Notes under the pieces: generated by a model
The model's input: only the letters and a program-made list of their open reading frames with translations
Databases searched by the model: none
What the model was told of the DNA's origin: nothing
Shown here: one piece after another, positions 33,291-43,297 of the stretch
How positions within the stretch are numbered: the first letter of the stretch is position 1
Layout: each line of letters opens with the position of its first letter
NCBI GenBank assembly: GCA_963932465.1
Contig: OZ010791.1
Span: forward strand, 151,821,915-151,885,914
Length of the DNA stretch: 64,000 bases
Source: Maratus speciosus
Lineage: Eukaryota > Arthropoda > Arachnida > Araneae > Salticidae
Direction of reading: 5' to 3'
Translations under genes and position numbers: made by a program

Positions 33291-33512
33291 TAAAAGAAAA
33301 CGGACTAAAAAACGAAAATACTACTGGCAATCTAGACGCCAGTACTATTTCCGTATTTTTACGGAAATTTTTACCCATAAATTACAGAAAAATTTCCGTT
33401 TCTCTGATTAAAAACGGAAATTTTTGCTCTAACTTATGGGGGGAAATTTCCGTAAAAATACGGAAATAGTACTGGCGTCTAGGTTGCCAGTAGTATTTCC
33501 GTTTTTCAGTCC

Positions 33513-33546
<34 letters not shown>

Positions 33547-33563
33547 TTTTTTTATTTTTACAG
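33291..33563. mobile_element. Foldback insert in BEL pol
   Basis: The arms are near-perfect inverses: ACTGTAAAAGAAAACGGACT (33290s) pairs with AGTCCGTTTT plus a long T-run plus TTTTTACAGT (33500-33563). Inside are GGCAATCTAGACGCCAGTAC and, inverted, GTACTGGCGTCTAGGTTGCC, then CCGTATTTTTACGG. The whole unit can fold into a hairpin of roughly 90-bp arms. Its T-run (33517-33552) explains the polylysine seen when the region is translated. It interrupts BEL pol at 'ENTVK'. The target duplication is ambiguous. Confidence 0.75.
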
Positions 33564-34505
33564 TGTTCTCTTTAGAAACATCAGGTAATTGTGTAGCAAC
33601 AATTTTAACGCTAGGCCACTGACCTTCGGGCAAGGAAAGAAATTCAGGGCCATACCACCATTTTTGAGAATTTATTAAATGCTTCACAGAACAACCTATC
33701 GTTATTAAATCTGCGGGATTAAGTTTGCTGTTACAATGTCTCCATAAACTAGGATCAGACAAATTATGAATTTCAGCAATTCTATTACTAACAAATGGTT
33801 TCCATTTTTCTTTTGGCCCTTTAAGCCAATGAAGAACAATTTCTGAATCAGACCAGAAAATAGTGTTATTTTCTTGGATAATGTTTGTGATAAACTTTGC
33901 CATTCTGGCACCAATAAGTGCTTCCATGAGTTCAAGACGAGAAAGAGTTAACTTCTTGAGCAACCCTAGATTTAGAGATTAGAAAACTAGTTTTAAATTT
34001 ATCTTTAGAAATGGGATACCGTAAGTATGCCACTGCACCATACGCATTAGGGTTAGCATCACTGAAAATATGCAATTGGAGATGCTCCTTTTCCATGATC
34101 AGGCTGTTGAAATAGTGTCGGGGAATTTTCAAGTGCGTGAGATCAGGGATTTCTGAAAGCCAATTTTGCCAATTATTTTCTAGTTCACCACAAAAACGTT
34201 CATCCCATGATATTCCCATTACCCACAATTGCTGTAAAAGGCATTTGACACGAATAACAAAAGGGGAAATAAATCCGGCTGGATCAAATAACATAGCTGC
34301 AATTTTCAAAACATTCCGTTTTGTACAAGAATCATTGCTTAAATTTGCTAAAAATGGTCGTAATTCTAATCCCAAATTATCTTCTGTATTGTTCCAGATA
34401 AGTCCTAAAACTTTTAGGGAAGTATTTGGGGGGTTCGGAACTCGAAATAGGTATGTTTTCGTCAACCCATTTTTTCCTAAGTTCCTGAGAATTACTTTCA
34501 AATTT
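33564..34505 (-). pseudogene. pol: BEL/Pao RNase H region
   Basis: Two frames joined by a frameshift near 33950-33963. The upstream part (34501-33932) is 'KVLGLIWNNTEDNLGL', 'ILKIAAMLFDPAGFISP'-like sequence and 'WDERFCGELENNW', then 'QLHIFSDANPNAYGAVAYLR' with the first RNase H Asp. The downstream part (33963 to about 33570) has 'LTLSRLELMEALIGAR' (Glu), 'FWSDSEIVLHWLKG' (Asp) and 'KLNPADLITIG' (Asp). The order and motifs are diagnostic of Pao-family pol. Confidence 0.9.
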
Positions 34506-35200
34506 TCTTAACTTCATCCGCCCTTCCTTCAAGCTATCAACAGCTTCTTTAGTAACGTTAAAAGCTTCTAGAACATCGTTTTCTACTGAAAATAAATCAT
34601 CAACTTAAAAAGAAGAATTTAGGATTTCAAATGTTTTATTGTGAGAGTTTTTATATTTATTAATATGGTGCTTAATAGTACAAGCGAGGATAATGGGACT
34701 GCAGGTGACACCAAAAGTAGCTCTGGTCATTCTATAGGGTACTATGTTTTTATTCTTATCAAAATCTTCATAATATAAGAATCTAAGATAATTGCGGTCT
34801 TCTTCGGCTACAGATATTTGCAAAAAAGCTTTTTCAATATCAGCCGAAAAAGCAATTTTATGTAAACGGAATTTCAAAATTATATCTAAAATATTAGGAT
34901 TTAAGTTAGAGCCATGATTCAAACATTCGTTTAATGATAGAGAATCACCATATTTGAAAGAATGCGCATTTTTGTTGTAGTTTTTTCGTCACGGATAACA
35001 GGTCTGTGTGGCATGTAATAGGAATTATTGGAATCTTTCTCGGTGCACAATTCTATTACACCCTCATTAAACTGCTCTAATAAAATGGAGTTATATTCCT
35101 TAAGTAAGGAATTATTTTTCAGGAATTTATTTTCTAAACTGGAAAACCGCTTCTTTGCTACTTCAAGATTATTTTTAAGCAATTCGCGAGAATTTTTCCA
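34506..35200 (-). pseudogene. pol: BEL/Pao reverse transcriptase
   Basis: The fingers region lies in the tail of the 35659-34931 frame ('SYYMPHRPVIRDEKTTTKMRI'). A frameshift follows, then 34922-34605: 'LHKIAFSADIEKAFLQISV' with the first catalytic Asp, 'FLYYEDFDKNKNIVPYRM' and 'RATFGVTCSPIILA'. The frame stops at TAA 34605-34607, exactly where the Tyr of the YVDD box belongs; VDDLFS follows in the same frame. The active site is therefore destroyed by a nonsense change. Confidence 0.9.
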
Positions 35201-36343
35201 CAATAATTTTGCTTCATAACGCCCATTTACGAATTTTAAATTTACTTTAAATTCTTTTATTACCTCATGATCGGTAATGTTCTTTTCATTGCTTTCAGCA
35301 ATGCCAATTGCTTCGAGATCCCAAAATGCTTTCAGCTGAGTATTTATATTTTCAACTGAAACACGCAAACAAGCTACTTCTTTTTTATTCGACTCTATCT
35401 GCCCTTGCACCGTATGACCGAAAATAGTTTCTGCAACGTATAATTCTTTTATCAATTTTCCCTCGATTCCCTTTAATATTTTCCACAAAAAGTCAGACCC
35501 TTGCAAAATATTTATTTCCTGTTCAAGACCTGTATCATCAGGCTTAAAGCCCCTTGTTCTCATTATGTCTAGAAGTTCTGGTTCTAGGGTTTTTACAGAA
35601 GCTCCAGTTATATCATCAACCACAACAGCTTCGATCTTTATTGAGTTGATAGGTTGCACAACACAGGATAATTCAAGAGCAACAACTTCATAACAAGATT
35701 CATAAGGGCGTTTCCGCCCAAAGGGATAAACTAATAAATTTTCTCATCGCAATGGCTTCAATTTTAATTTTTGTACTAGAGATCTCTTCTCAAAACATTT
35801 TTCTGAACCACTATCACATAAAACGCGAGCCAACAAGCATTATTTACCAGCAGACACAGAAACTATACAAGTCTGCAATAATGTAGCTTTATTTTGTTTA
35901 TATTTTTGTTCTGACATCATAGATACAATTGCACCTTTCTTTTCTTTTTCAGGATTTTCTTTTGTTGTTTCTTTAAAACAAAACAAATAACTATGGGTGT
36001 TGTTACCACATTTGGAACGAGGATTAATTTTTGTTCTACAATTAACTGATAAATGTGACTTTTAAAAGCATTTGTAAAAGCGACCTTCTTTCTTTAATTT
36101 ATATCGTTTTTGTTCATAAGTGAATTTCGAACAATTTAGTCCTACATATGATCAGAAGATTTGCAAAATATGCAAAATTGTTTTGTAGATGTATTTAAAG
36201 CAGCAGCTGAAGGTATATTTTCCTTTTGCGGAAAATTTTGATATTTACTTGAAGAATTTTCATATTTGGTTTTCGAATTTTCATAAGCCTTGCTTTGCGA
36301 ATTATTTACTAAACTAGTAGCTTCACGGCATCTTAATTCCGTT
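35201..36343 (-). pseudogene. BEL/Pao nucleocapsid and protease
   Basis: Downstream of gag, zinc-knuckle-like Cys/His groups occur near 36000-36090 ('HLSVNCRTKINPR', then 'KCGNNTHSYLFC') across frameshifts. An aspartic protease motif, 'ARVLCDSGSEKCFEKRSL', lies near 35770-35830 (Asp-Ser-Gly). The open frame beginning at 35659 continues the protease tail, 'AVVVDDITGASVKTLEPELL', and 'NILQGSDFLWKI', typical of the DUF1758-type Pao protease. Several stops interrupt it. Confidence 0.82.
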
Positions 36344-37227
36344 TTAATAAAAATTCATTAAATCAGTGACTTCACAGTCCTTATCGGGGTCACGTTTTCG
36401 ATGAAAATCTAGTATCAAATTTTCTGGTAATAACCTTAATAATATGGGCAGTAATAAATGGCCGTAGGAGCCTGATGTTACTCCTAACGCATCAAGATTT
36501 CTCATACAAGTTTCAATATTATCATACAACTTTCTTAAAGAAGTAACATTGTTAGTGGATTTCACTGGTTCAAGACTTAAGATTTTATCCATGTAACAGC
36601 TTATTATATTTTCCCGCTTCCCATACCTTTTTTCTAACAACTTTAAACACGTTGAATATTTTTGATCTGTCAGTTCAAAACCAGCTACAATATTATATGC
36701 AGGTCCAGACAACAAAGATTTTAGATATTGAAATTTTTCAATTTTTGATAACGATTCGTTTGAATCTATCGCACTAGTAAATAAATTGAAAAATTCAAAG
36801 AACTGGCTTGCATCACCAGAAAATTTTTCTATATTTAGTTTAGGCAGCTTCACTGCCAAAACTGGTTTATTACCGATTTTTGAACCGTTACTTGATTATA
36901 GTAAAACTTTTGGTTCAGTTTCGATTTTACATTTTTTAAGCCTCATCTTAATTTTAAATTTCAAACTTGATATTTTTTCAGAATATTCTTCTACCGATTT
37001 TAGTTCTTTTTCATATTCAGTTTTTTCCTGAATTAGCTCATCTATTTCGGAATCTAATTCCTTTAGTAGAGCTTCCTTTTCATTTACGAGCTCCAATGAT
37101 TCCATTAAAGAATCGCAATCAGTCTTATCAATATCAACAGATAAAAATGTATCACATTTTGTAATTAATTTCGTAATAGCTGCGCGAACAGCAGCTCTTT
37201 TACTTTTAAGATTTCTGGTTTATCCAT
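36344..37227 (-). pseudogene. gag: BEL/Pao gag
   Basis: The start codon is at 37227-37225, about 130 bp inside the 5' LTR. The first 40 codons contain a frameshift near 37200. A Lys/Glu-rich coiled-coil-like stretch follows (37105-36899, 'KEALLKELDSEIDELIQEK'), then an in-frame TAA at 36896-36898. The remainder, 36859-36344, has the Pao gag signature (DUF1759 type): 'VKLPKLNIEKFSGDASQFFE', 'FQYLKSLLSGPAYNIVAGF' and 'HLLLPILLRLLPENL'. Apart from the lesions the order is canonical. Confidence 0.9.
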
Positions 37228-37331
37228 GTTTAAATTTTAATTCAATTTTCAAAATAAATTATCAGGATAAATGTTTATTTTCAAGAAATCAACAGTCATG
37301 CAGAATAATAAAGGTATTTCTTACTTTTTTT

Positions 37332-37350
37332 CCGGGTTCATCAGGCACCA
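37332..37350 (-). promoter_or_regulatory. BEL/Pao primer-binding site candidate
   Basis: On the minus strand TGGTGCCTGATGAACCCGG begins 8 nt inside the 5' LTR. It starts with TGG and is the complement of a CCA-ending tRNA tail. I cannot assign the tRNA with confidence. Confidence 0.55.
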
Positions 37351-37358
37351 AAGAATAA

Positions 37359-37633
37359 TGAATAATCTTCATGTTTTTCACTGAGTTTCACGTTATTCTT
37401 AATTAAATGTCATTTGGGAGAGCTAAGTTGTAGAATTCACGATTCGTGTTAAATCATATTAAAGTCATCAAGCATATTTCACGACTGAAAGTGGCGCAGG
37501 TGTTGTTCAGTATAAATAAGTACAGGATAATTAAAAACTTTGTTAATTCTATTTTTACACTTTTAAATATGTACAAACTATTTACAGCGAAACATTTGGA
37601 TAATACTTGTTAAATATATATATATATTCCTCA
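37359..37633 (-). repeat. BEL/Pao 5' LTR
   Basis: This 275-bp partner of the left LTR runs, on the minus strand, from TGAGGAATATATATA to GAAGATTATTCA. It matches 32819-33100 along its length with about a dozen differences. Confidence 0.8.
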
Positions 37634-38290
37634 CTGGGAATCCAAGATAATCGTATTAAAATTTCAGCAACTATTTTCTTCTATAAAGAAGCCATGAAAC
37701 AATAGCATTCATATTCGAGATAAATTTCCTTTTTTTTTTTAAAATTAAAACATCATTTCTTCTATTAGAAGACCAAGACAAAAAACATATACGAAGTCTA
37801 CCTGCTGCGTTCAACTTTTCTCATTACTACTTCAAAACTAAACTAAAAGAACAAGAGAAAAAATGCTTTTAATATTAATTCTTTAGTCTGATCATGGGAT
37901 CACTGGCGCCTATTCAGTCTGGCTGAGAGAGGCTCGCTCAAGAGAGTTGCGAAATATTCCACATATGGGACTGGACAAAATTTTGTTTTTAACAGGTTTA
38001 TGCCTCAATAAGTTTAATTTCATGATTATACCGCATTTTTTTTAAACAGACTACTGAAAATTATCTGCTAAATGTATCTCAATAAACAGTAAATAAAACT
38101 AAAGTAAACCTCTGTATAACGGAAACTTGGCTGAAATGAAAAATTTCATGGTTTCTGCGAAATAACACACTTTCTAAGATTAAAACATGCCTTTTGCTAA
38201 ACTTTCGTAATTAAACGACATTTTCTAAATATTTTGGAGGGGGCTGTGGCCTCATCTCATCAGCCCATTGGATACGCCACTGCCAGGAGG

Positions 38291-39885
38291 TCATTTGCCC
38301 CAGTACTGATAGGTGATCACGTTCGATACTGCTTCACCTCAATGTTCGGATGGAAAACAATGCTCTACAATAGAGTTTGCTTTGGCTCTCCTCTACCAGT
38401 GTCGCAGCAAAAGTAGTACCAATGGTATAGCACTGCCAGTTAGCATTGTTGGTTCACAGGCAAAACCAGGCGCCATATACATAGTTGCTCTGGCGATGCT
38501 TTCTACAAGTGTGTAAAATTATAAGCAAATCGATCTGACCCCCTCCCTTTTAAACTAAATCTGCAGCATTGCATCCACATTTATAAAAGTTAATTTACGT
38601 TTGTTTAATGCAGTGATTTATGCAAACGTAATTCAGAAAAAAATATATATATAAGCTCATAAATCTTCCCTCTTAAGGTAAAGAATTCCAGTCTCCACTT
38701 CTTTCTCTCATTCTCCAGTCGAAAAATAACAAAAGACCTTTCCGTTATTATCGCTCATTTACCTAAAGAAAGAAGTGCTAATAGCCGTGTTATCGAAATC
38801 TCACTTAATCTTCTACCACTGTGTCAGGATTACTTTCAGCTTTATAATTTCTACCGATCATTATACTTGAACGAGGCTCGTGATCGATCTGTTTTTATTT
38901 CAGAAACTTAAATCCTTCTTCTCGGCAAACGGACAAGTTATAATTCAACTTGTTTTATCCTTCTCGTAAAAGAAAAGATATCGAAAATAACAGGATATTC
39001 TGCGTAGAGTTTTATAATACCTTTGAAAATAGAGATTTTTCAAGAGAGGGTTGAACGGATGGCCGTTTTAATTAAACAATAAACAAAAAGAAAGAAAGAA
39101 AACACATGAAAGAATAATCATGCGTCACGTAGAAACTATTAAACACTTTCAAGATAGTGGAAATAACGGGTGTTTCAAAAATTCGGAGCAAAAGTAAAAC
39201 GCAATAAAATAAAAAAAAATAAATAAAAGGTTGGAGAAACTTACGGTTTGCAGATTAATATAAATCGTGATACGGGATTTTGTAAGGCATGAAAACAATA
39301 ATCAGTACAAAATATGGACAGTAGACGGCGCTGATGCAAAGAAAGCAAAGAAAATTTATAATTTTGAAATGATAGACATATTTGTTTAGCGTGATTTACA
39401 TCTGTAAGTATTCAATATGTCTACCATCCCACTGTAATACTGAATACAGTCTCAGTATTACGCTCGGTATTACGTCTAGTACAGCCTTAAACAGCGCATT
39501 AGTGAAAATGGCTGATAATCCTCACCGTATGATACAATTTACAAACTATTTATAAGAGTTTAAAAGGACGTTTTTGCTGCAACATAGCAGCCGTTTGCTG
39601 TCAGACTCCGGGCATACTTCCGTTAGGGCTCCTTTAACACATTTTTAAACATCATTACAGGAGCCTTAACTTCCGTCTGCTCGAAGATACGTCTTATCTA
39701 GCCTCATCTAGAAGTCTCAATGCGCTCTGCCTTTTTTGAGAACTTACTTCTCATGTTGAGAGTTGTAGAATTTGCACGACTTTGCATTTCGATCTCAGCT
39801 AGGTATCTACGTCATTACAATGAAGTACTCATGTTGCTTTTTACCATGATGTTGGCCGTGTGAAAATGCTGTATTGCCTGTTGCC
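38291..39885. other. No clear gene; decayed repeat
   Basis: Mostly unique-looking AT-rich sequence. At 39400-39760 there is a GC-richer stretch with short conserved-looking words that may be the tail of an old Tc1/mariner-type element on the minus strand, but no catalytic motif is identifiable. Confidence 0.4.
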
Positions 39886-39889
39886 AAGG

Positions 39890-40673
39890 TGTCCGGCCTG
39901 TGAAATTATAACCACATATACATGTATACAAGCAAAAAGGTAAGGGGTTGTAATATTGTGTACGGTATATTGGCACTAATCAGCAGATATTTGATACAAC
40001 CCGTCATCTTTTTGCTTCTTTTTGGGAACAACGGATTTCGAGCTTATTCTATCGACTATAAAAATCAGAATTTTCAAGCTATGATTTTGAGACTTTCACG
40101 AAAGTTGCTCTATATACTTAGCTAATACATTATGCATATTATATTTTGATTGCTTTCGCGCATGCGCAGTGAATGTTTTTTAGTAAACCTACTCATTTTT
40201 CATACAATTTTTATTATTTGTTAATTCTGATTGCAGGGTATTATGTACAATATTGTTTGTCATATTTTCTGAAAAGAACTTTTTTTCATATTAAGAACTT
40301 TACAAATTATAAGCAAAAAACTTGGCGAAATTTGGGACTGTTTTTATAAAAACCTTAGTTTCTCTACGAGTATACATGTTATCCTCATAAAAAAAGAACG
40401 AAGTATATTACAATAAGCCACTTATTAATAATCTCGAGTTTAAACGCTTTTGCTACATTAGTTTTTACAGGGTTATCCAAAAGATATTCGTTCTTTATCA
40501 ATTTGTTGACGGTCCCCTATGGGGTTTCGCGAAAAAAATCTTCATGGAAATATATGACCTATACTATATTGTTTACACACCTGCAGTTTCAGGTTAATTC
40601 ATAGTGTATTTTTCTAGATATTTAACAAAACGTCGAAAATCGCAAGTGACCGGCCACTTTTGGCCATATAGTG
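39890..40673. mobile_element. Diverged relative of the 27.5-kb palindrome
   Basis: The right end GGCCATATAGTG abuts TA (40674-40675) and resembles the CACTATATTGCC ends of the 27473-29033 element. Shared interior features, in the same order as the palindrome's right arm, are GCGCATGCGCAG, TTATAAGCAAAAAAC, AACAGGGTT-type sequence, TTGTTGACGGTCCCCT against TTGTTGGCCCCCTAAT, and ATATGACCT. The left end is not resolved. There is no coding capacity. Confidence 0.5.
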
Positions 40674-40675
40674 TA

Positions 40676-41338
40676 GTATCATGCTTACCAAGAATTTTTT
40701 TTTTAATTGTATCATTGATTGATTTCCAATTTCGTAAATGTATTATTAGCCTGATACCAAAAACATCGTCAATTATTTGCCTGGATGTCTGGTTCTAAGA
40801 ATCTTAAAAGTAAATGAATTAATGGTTAAATAGCGTCAGAGTTATTTAATAATTGATTCAGTTAGTTTCAAATCGCATTTACTTTGAAAATATGTCATTT
40901 TTCTTTCAACTCATATATTGCTAAATATCCGAAGCAATTAAATAACACTTTTCAAAGTTCAAAAGATAGATAAAGAATTGCTTTCTAGATTTATTGTTAC
41001 TTTCAAGAAATTAAAAACAAAACTTTTAGATTTAGATTTAATCAAATTACAGCTTAAAAAGACTCAAAATTAAATTCTATACTTTGAAGAAGTGAAGAAC
41101 TAAGACTTGAGAGTGTGCGGGAAAGATAACAATTTTCTTATCGTTTGTATACTTAGGCCCTTATTATCGCATGGGCAAATCGGGACTTTTCCCAGGGGCC
41201 CCCAAATCCATATATTAAATTATAAAACATTTACTTTTTTTTCCCTACTCTTCCATCAGTTGAAGTTATTAAATTCATCTTAAAGTAATATAACAAGTTG
41301 CTAAAGTTATATAAAAGAGTTTTGTTCTGTACTAAGAA
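40676..41338. other. No gene seen
   Basis: AT-rich sequence without recognisable coding or repeat structure, except a CCCAGGGGCCCCC stretch near 41190 that resembles internal sequence of hAT-type repeats such as 52011-52677. Confidence 0.45.
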
Positions 41339-41339
41339 A

Positions 41340-42172
41340 ATGCTCAACAAGCGCAAAACATTTTGACACATTTACAAATTCATTTTTTAACGAAAAGATA
41401 TAAAATTGGAAGGCCTGACTATGGATTCGATTTGGAATCGAACTGTGTTTTACATTTTTTGACCAATAAATTACCTAGTGAGTTATAAGCGATTTTTTGA
41501 CAAAGACGTTTTTCTCCCTTCACTGACTGGTTTTTCTGCTTTATTCGGGAACTTCGGTTCAAAACGTCAACTTTGACACTATTTTCTGAAAGATCTATTG
41601 CGTTTGCAAACAAAAAAAAGAACGGAAAAAACAGTTGGATTACATAGTTTCTGAACAACAACACCTGATAGTTTCATGCATTTCCGAACAAAAATAAGTT
41701 AAAACTTATGTCATAAAAATGCCCTTTAGGATTTGAGAATAGCCTTAAGGCTGTTCTTAACTGCTCCGCTGAACAAGCACAAAACGTTCTGACACATTTA
41801 CAAATTCATTTTTTAACGGAAAGATATAAAATTGGAAAGCCTGGCCATGGAAGCGATTTGGAACTGAACTGTTTTTTCCATTTTTTGATCAATCAATTAC
41901 CCACTGAGTTATAAGCAATATCGATCACGTGACAAACCCGTTTTTCGTCCGCTCTTGAGTGATTTTTCTACTTTCGCACGGAAATTCGGTTCAAAAGGTT
42001 CACTTTGACATTATTTTCTGAAAGATATATTGCATTTGCAAAAAAATGGAAAAAACAGCTCGATGACATAGTTTCTGAACAACAACACCAGCTAGTTTCA
42101 TGCATTTTCGAACAAAAATAAATAAAAACTTGTGTCATAAAGTTGCCCTTTAGGATTTGAGAACAGCCTTAA
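41340..42172 (-). mobile_element. Two family A MITEs sharing a TTAA
   Basis: Copy 1 (about 41340-41748) lacks its left terminal repeat and begins at GCTCAACAAGCGC. Copy 2 (41745-42172) is complete: TTAAGGCTGTTCTTAA...TTTGAGAACAGCCTTAA. They have the same orientation and share the TTAA at 41745-41748. Copy 2 has CACGTG at 41926-41931; copy 1 has lost it. Confidence 0.85.
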
Positions 42173-42466
42173 GGTTACTTAGTTTAGAATCCACGGAATT
42201 TTCTTCTATTTAAAATCCAGGGTGCGAAAATATTGTTTATGTATTACACATACACATATGCCTGACCATCAGTTCTATTTGAGTAACGTTGCAACGATTA
42301 GAATGGGGCTCCCTAATTTATCTTTGTCCAAGACCCCAGTTAGTCATGATCGGACCCTGTGTGCACTTCCATAAAAATTGGTCCATCTCATGGGGGAAAA
42401 GCTAAATATGTCTTATAACATTCTCATCATTAATAAATAATTCCAGGTGGAACAGATAATCTGTAT

Positions 42467-42880
42467 TTAAGGCTGTTCTCAAATCCAAAAGGGCAACTTT
42501 ATGACACAAGTTTTTATTTTTGTTTGGAAATGCATGAAACTAGCAGGTGTTGTTATTCAGAAATTATGTAACTGAACTGTTTTTTTTTTTTTTTTTTTTT
42601 TTTTTTGCAGACGCAATAGATTTTTCAGAAAATGTCAAAGTAGGCATTTTGAACCGAATTTCCGCGCGAAAGAAGGCTCAAAAACGTCTTTGTCACGTGA
42701 TCAAAATCGCTTATAACTCAATAGGTAATTTATTTATCAAAAAATGGAAAACACAGTTCGATTCCAAATCGCTTCCATAGTCAGGCCTTCCAATGTTATA
42801 TCTTTCCGCTAAAAAATGAATTTGTAAATGTGTCAAAACGTTTCGCGCTTGTTGAGCAGAGCAGTTGAGAACAGCCTTAA
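42467..42880 (+). mobile_element. Family A TTAA MITE
   Basis: Complete copy: TTAAGGCTGTTCTCAA...GTTGAGAACAGCCTTAA. The internal T-run has expanded to about 27 T (42580-42606). CACGTG is at 42694-42699. Its right-hand TTAA is also the left TTAA of the family D element. Confidence 0.85.
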
Positions 42881-43297
42881 GAGGTTACTTCAGCCAAATG
42901 AAAAGACACATTCGCTAATGCTAATCCTATGGAAGAAATTTATAAAGATATCTCGGTCGCATTTCAATATTTTTAAATTATTTCTTTTGCATTGAATAGT
43001 TGAGATCGATCTGTATGCAGGCCGTTTTTTACTTTTTCGATTTTGACTGCAGATATTTTTTATGAGGATGCTTTTACTTTCGAAACCGATTCCGAAAATG
43101 AAAGTGGCTATCATAATAAACACCTGTAAACAAAATCGAAAAAGTAAACAACGGCCTGCATACAGATCGATCTCAACTATTCAATGCAAAAGAAATCATT
43201 TAAAAATATTGAAATGCGACAGAGATATCTTTATAAATTTCTTCCATAGGATAGCATTAGCGAACGGGTCTTTTCCTTTGACTGAAGTAGCCTCTTA
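42877..43297. mobile_element. Family D palindromic TTAA element
   Basis: The ends are TTAAGAGGTTACTTCAG and CTGAAGTAGCCTCTTAA. The arms are inverted along most of the length, for example CATTCGCTAATGCTAATCCT against AGGATAGCATTAGCGAACG, and ATCGATCTGTATGCAGGCCG against its inverse. The core contains ACTTTCGAAACCGATTCCG and AACAAAATCGAAAAAGTAAA, also present near 19930-20000. TTAA on both sides places it with piggyBac-type MITEs. Open frames of 77-78 codons on both strands are reflections of the arms. Confidence 0.82.

Larger units (their letters stand above)
32819..37633 (-). mobile_element. BEL/Pao retrotransposon, integrase deleted
   Basis: Direct repeats at 32819-33100 and 37359-37633 act as LTRs (minus strand: TGAGGAA...GATTATTCA). 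They enclose gag, protease, reverse transcriptase and RNase H of the BEL/Pao type on the minus strand. Pol stops just after 'ELSAEE' and runs straight into the 3' LTR, so the integrase and polypurine tract are missing. No exact target duplication is seen; TGGTAA and TGGGAA beside the ends are only similar. Stops and frameshifts are present throughout. Confidence 0.88.
32647..38282. mobile_element. hAT-like element carrying a BEL/Pao insertion
   Basis: The left end CAGTGGCGTATCTAGAA (32647) and right end TTGGATACGCCACTG (38282) are inverted. The 8 bp outside are ACAGGAGG (32639-32646) and CCAGGAGG (38283-38290), matching at 7 of 8. CAGTGGCG ends with an 8-bp duplication suggest hAT. Without the BEL element about 0.8 kb remains, with no transposase frame. 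Related fragments lie at 45970-46170 and 48405-48687, sharing for example CGGAAACTTGGCT and CGAAATAACACACTTTCTAA. Confidence 0.65.

Noticed and set aside
33382..33570. A lysine-rich C-terminal tail on the BEL RNase H frame.
   Set aside because: It is the translation of the foldback element's T-run, not a protein domain.
39400..39760. A possible minus-strand Tc1/mariner transposase tail.
   Set aside because: Only vague resemblance; no catalytic residues, ends or duplication could be found.
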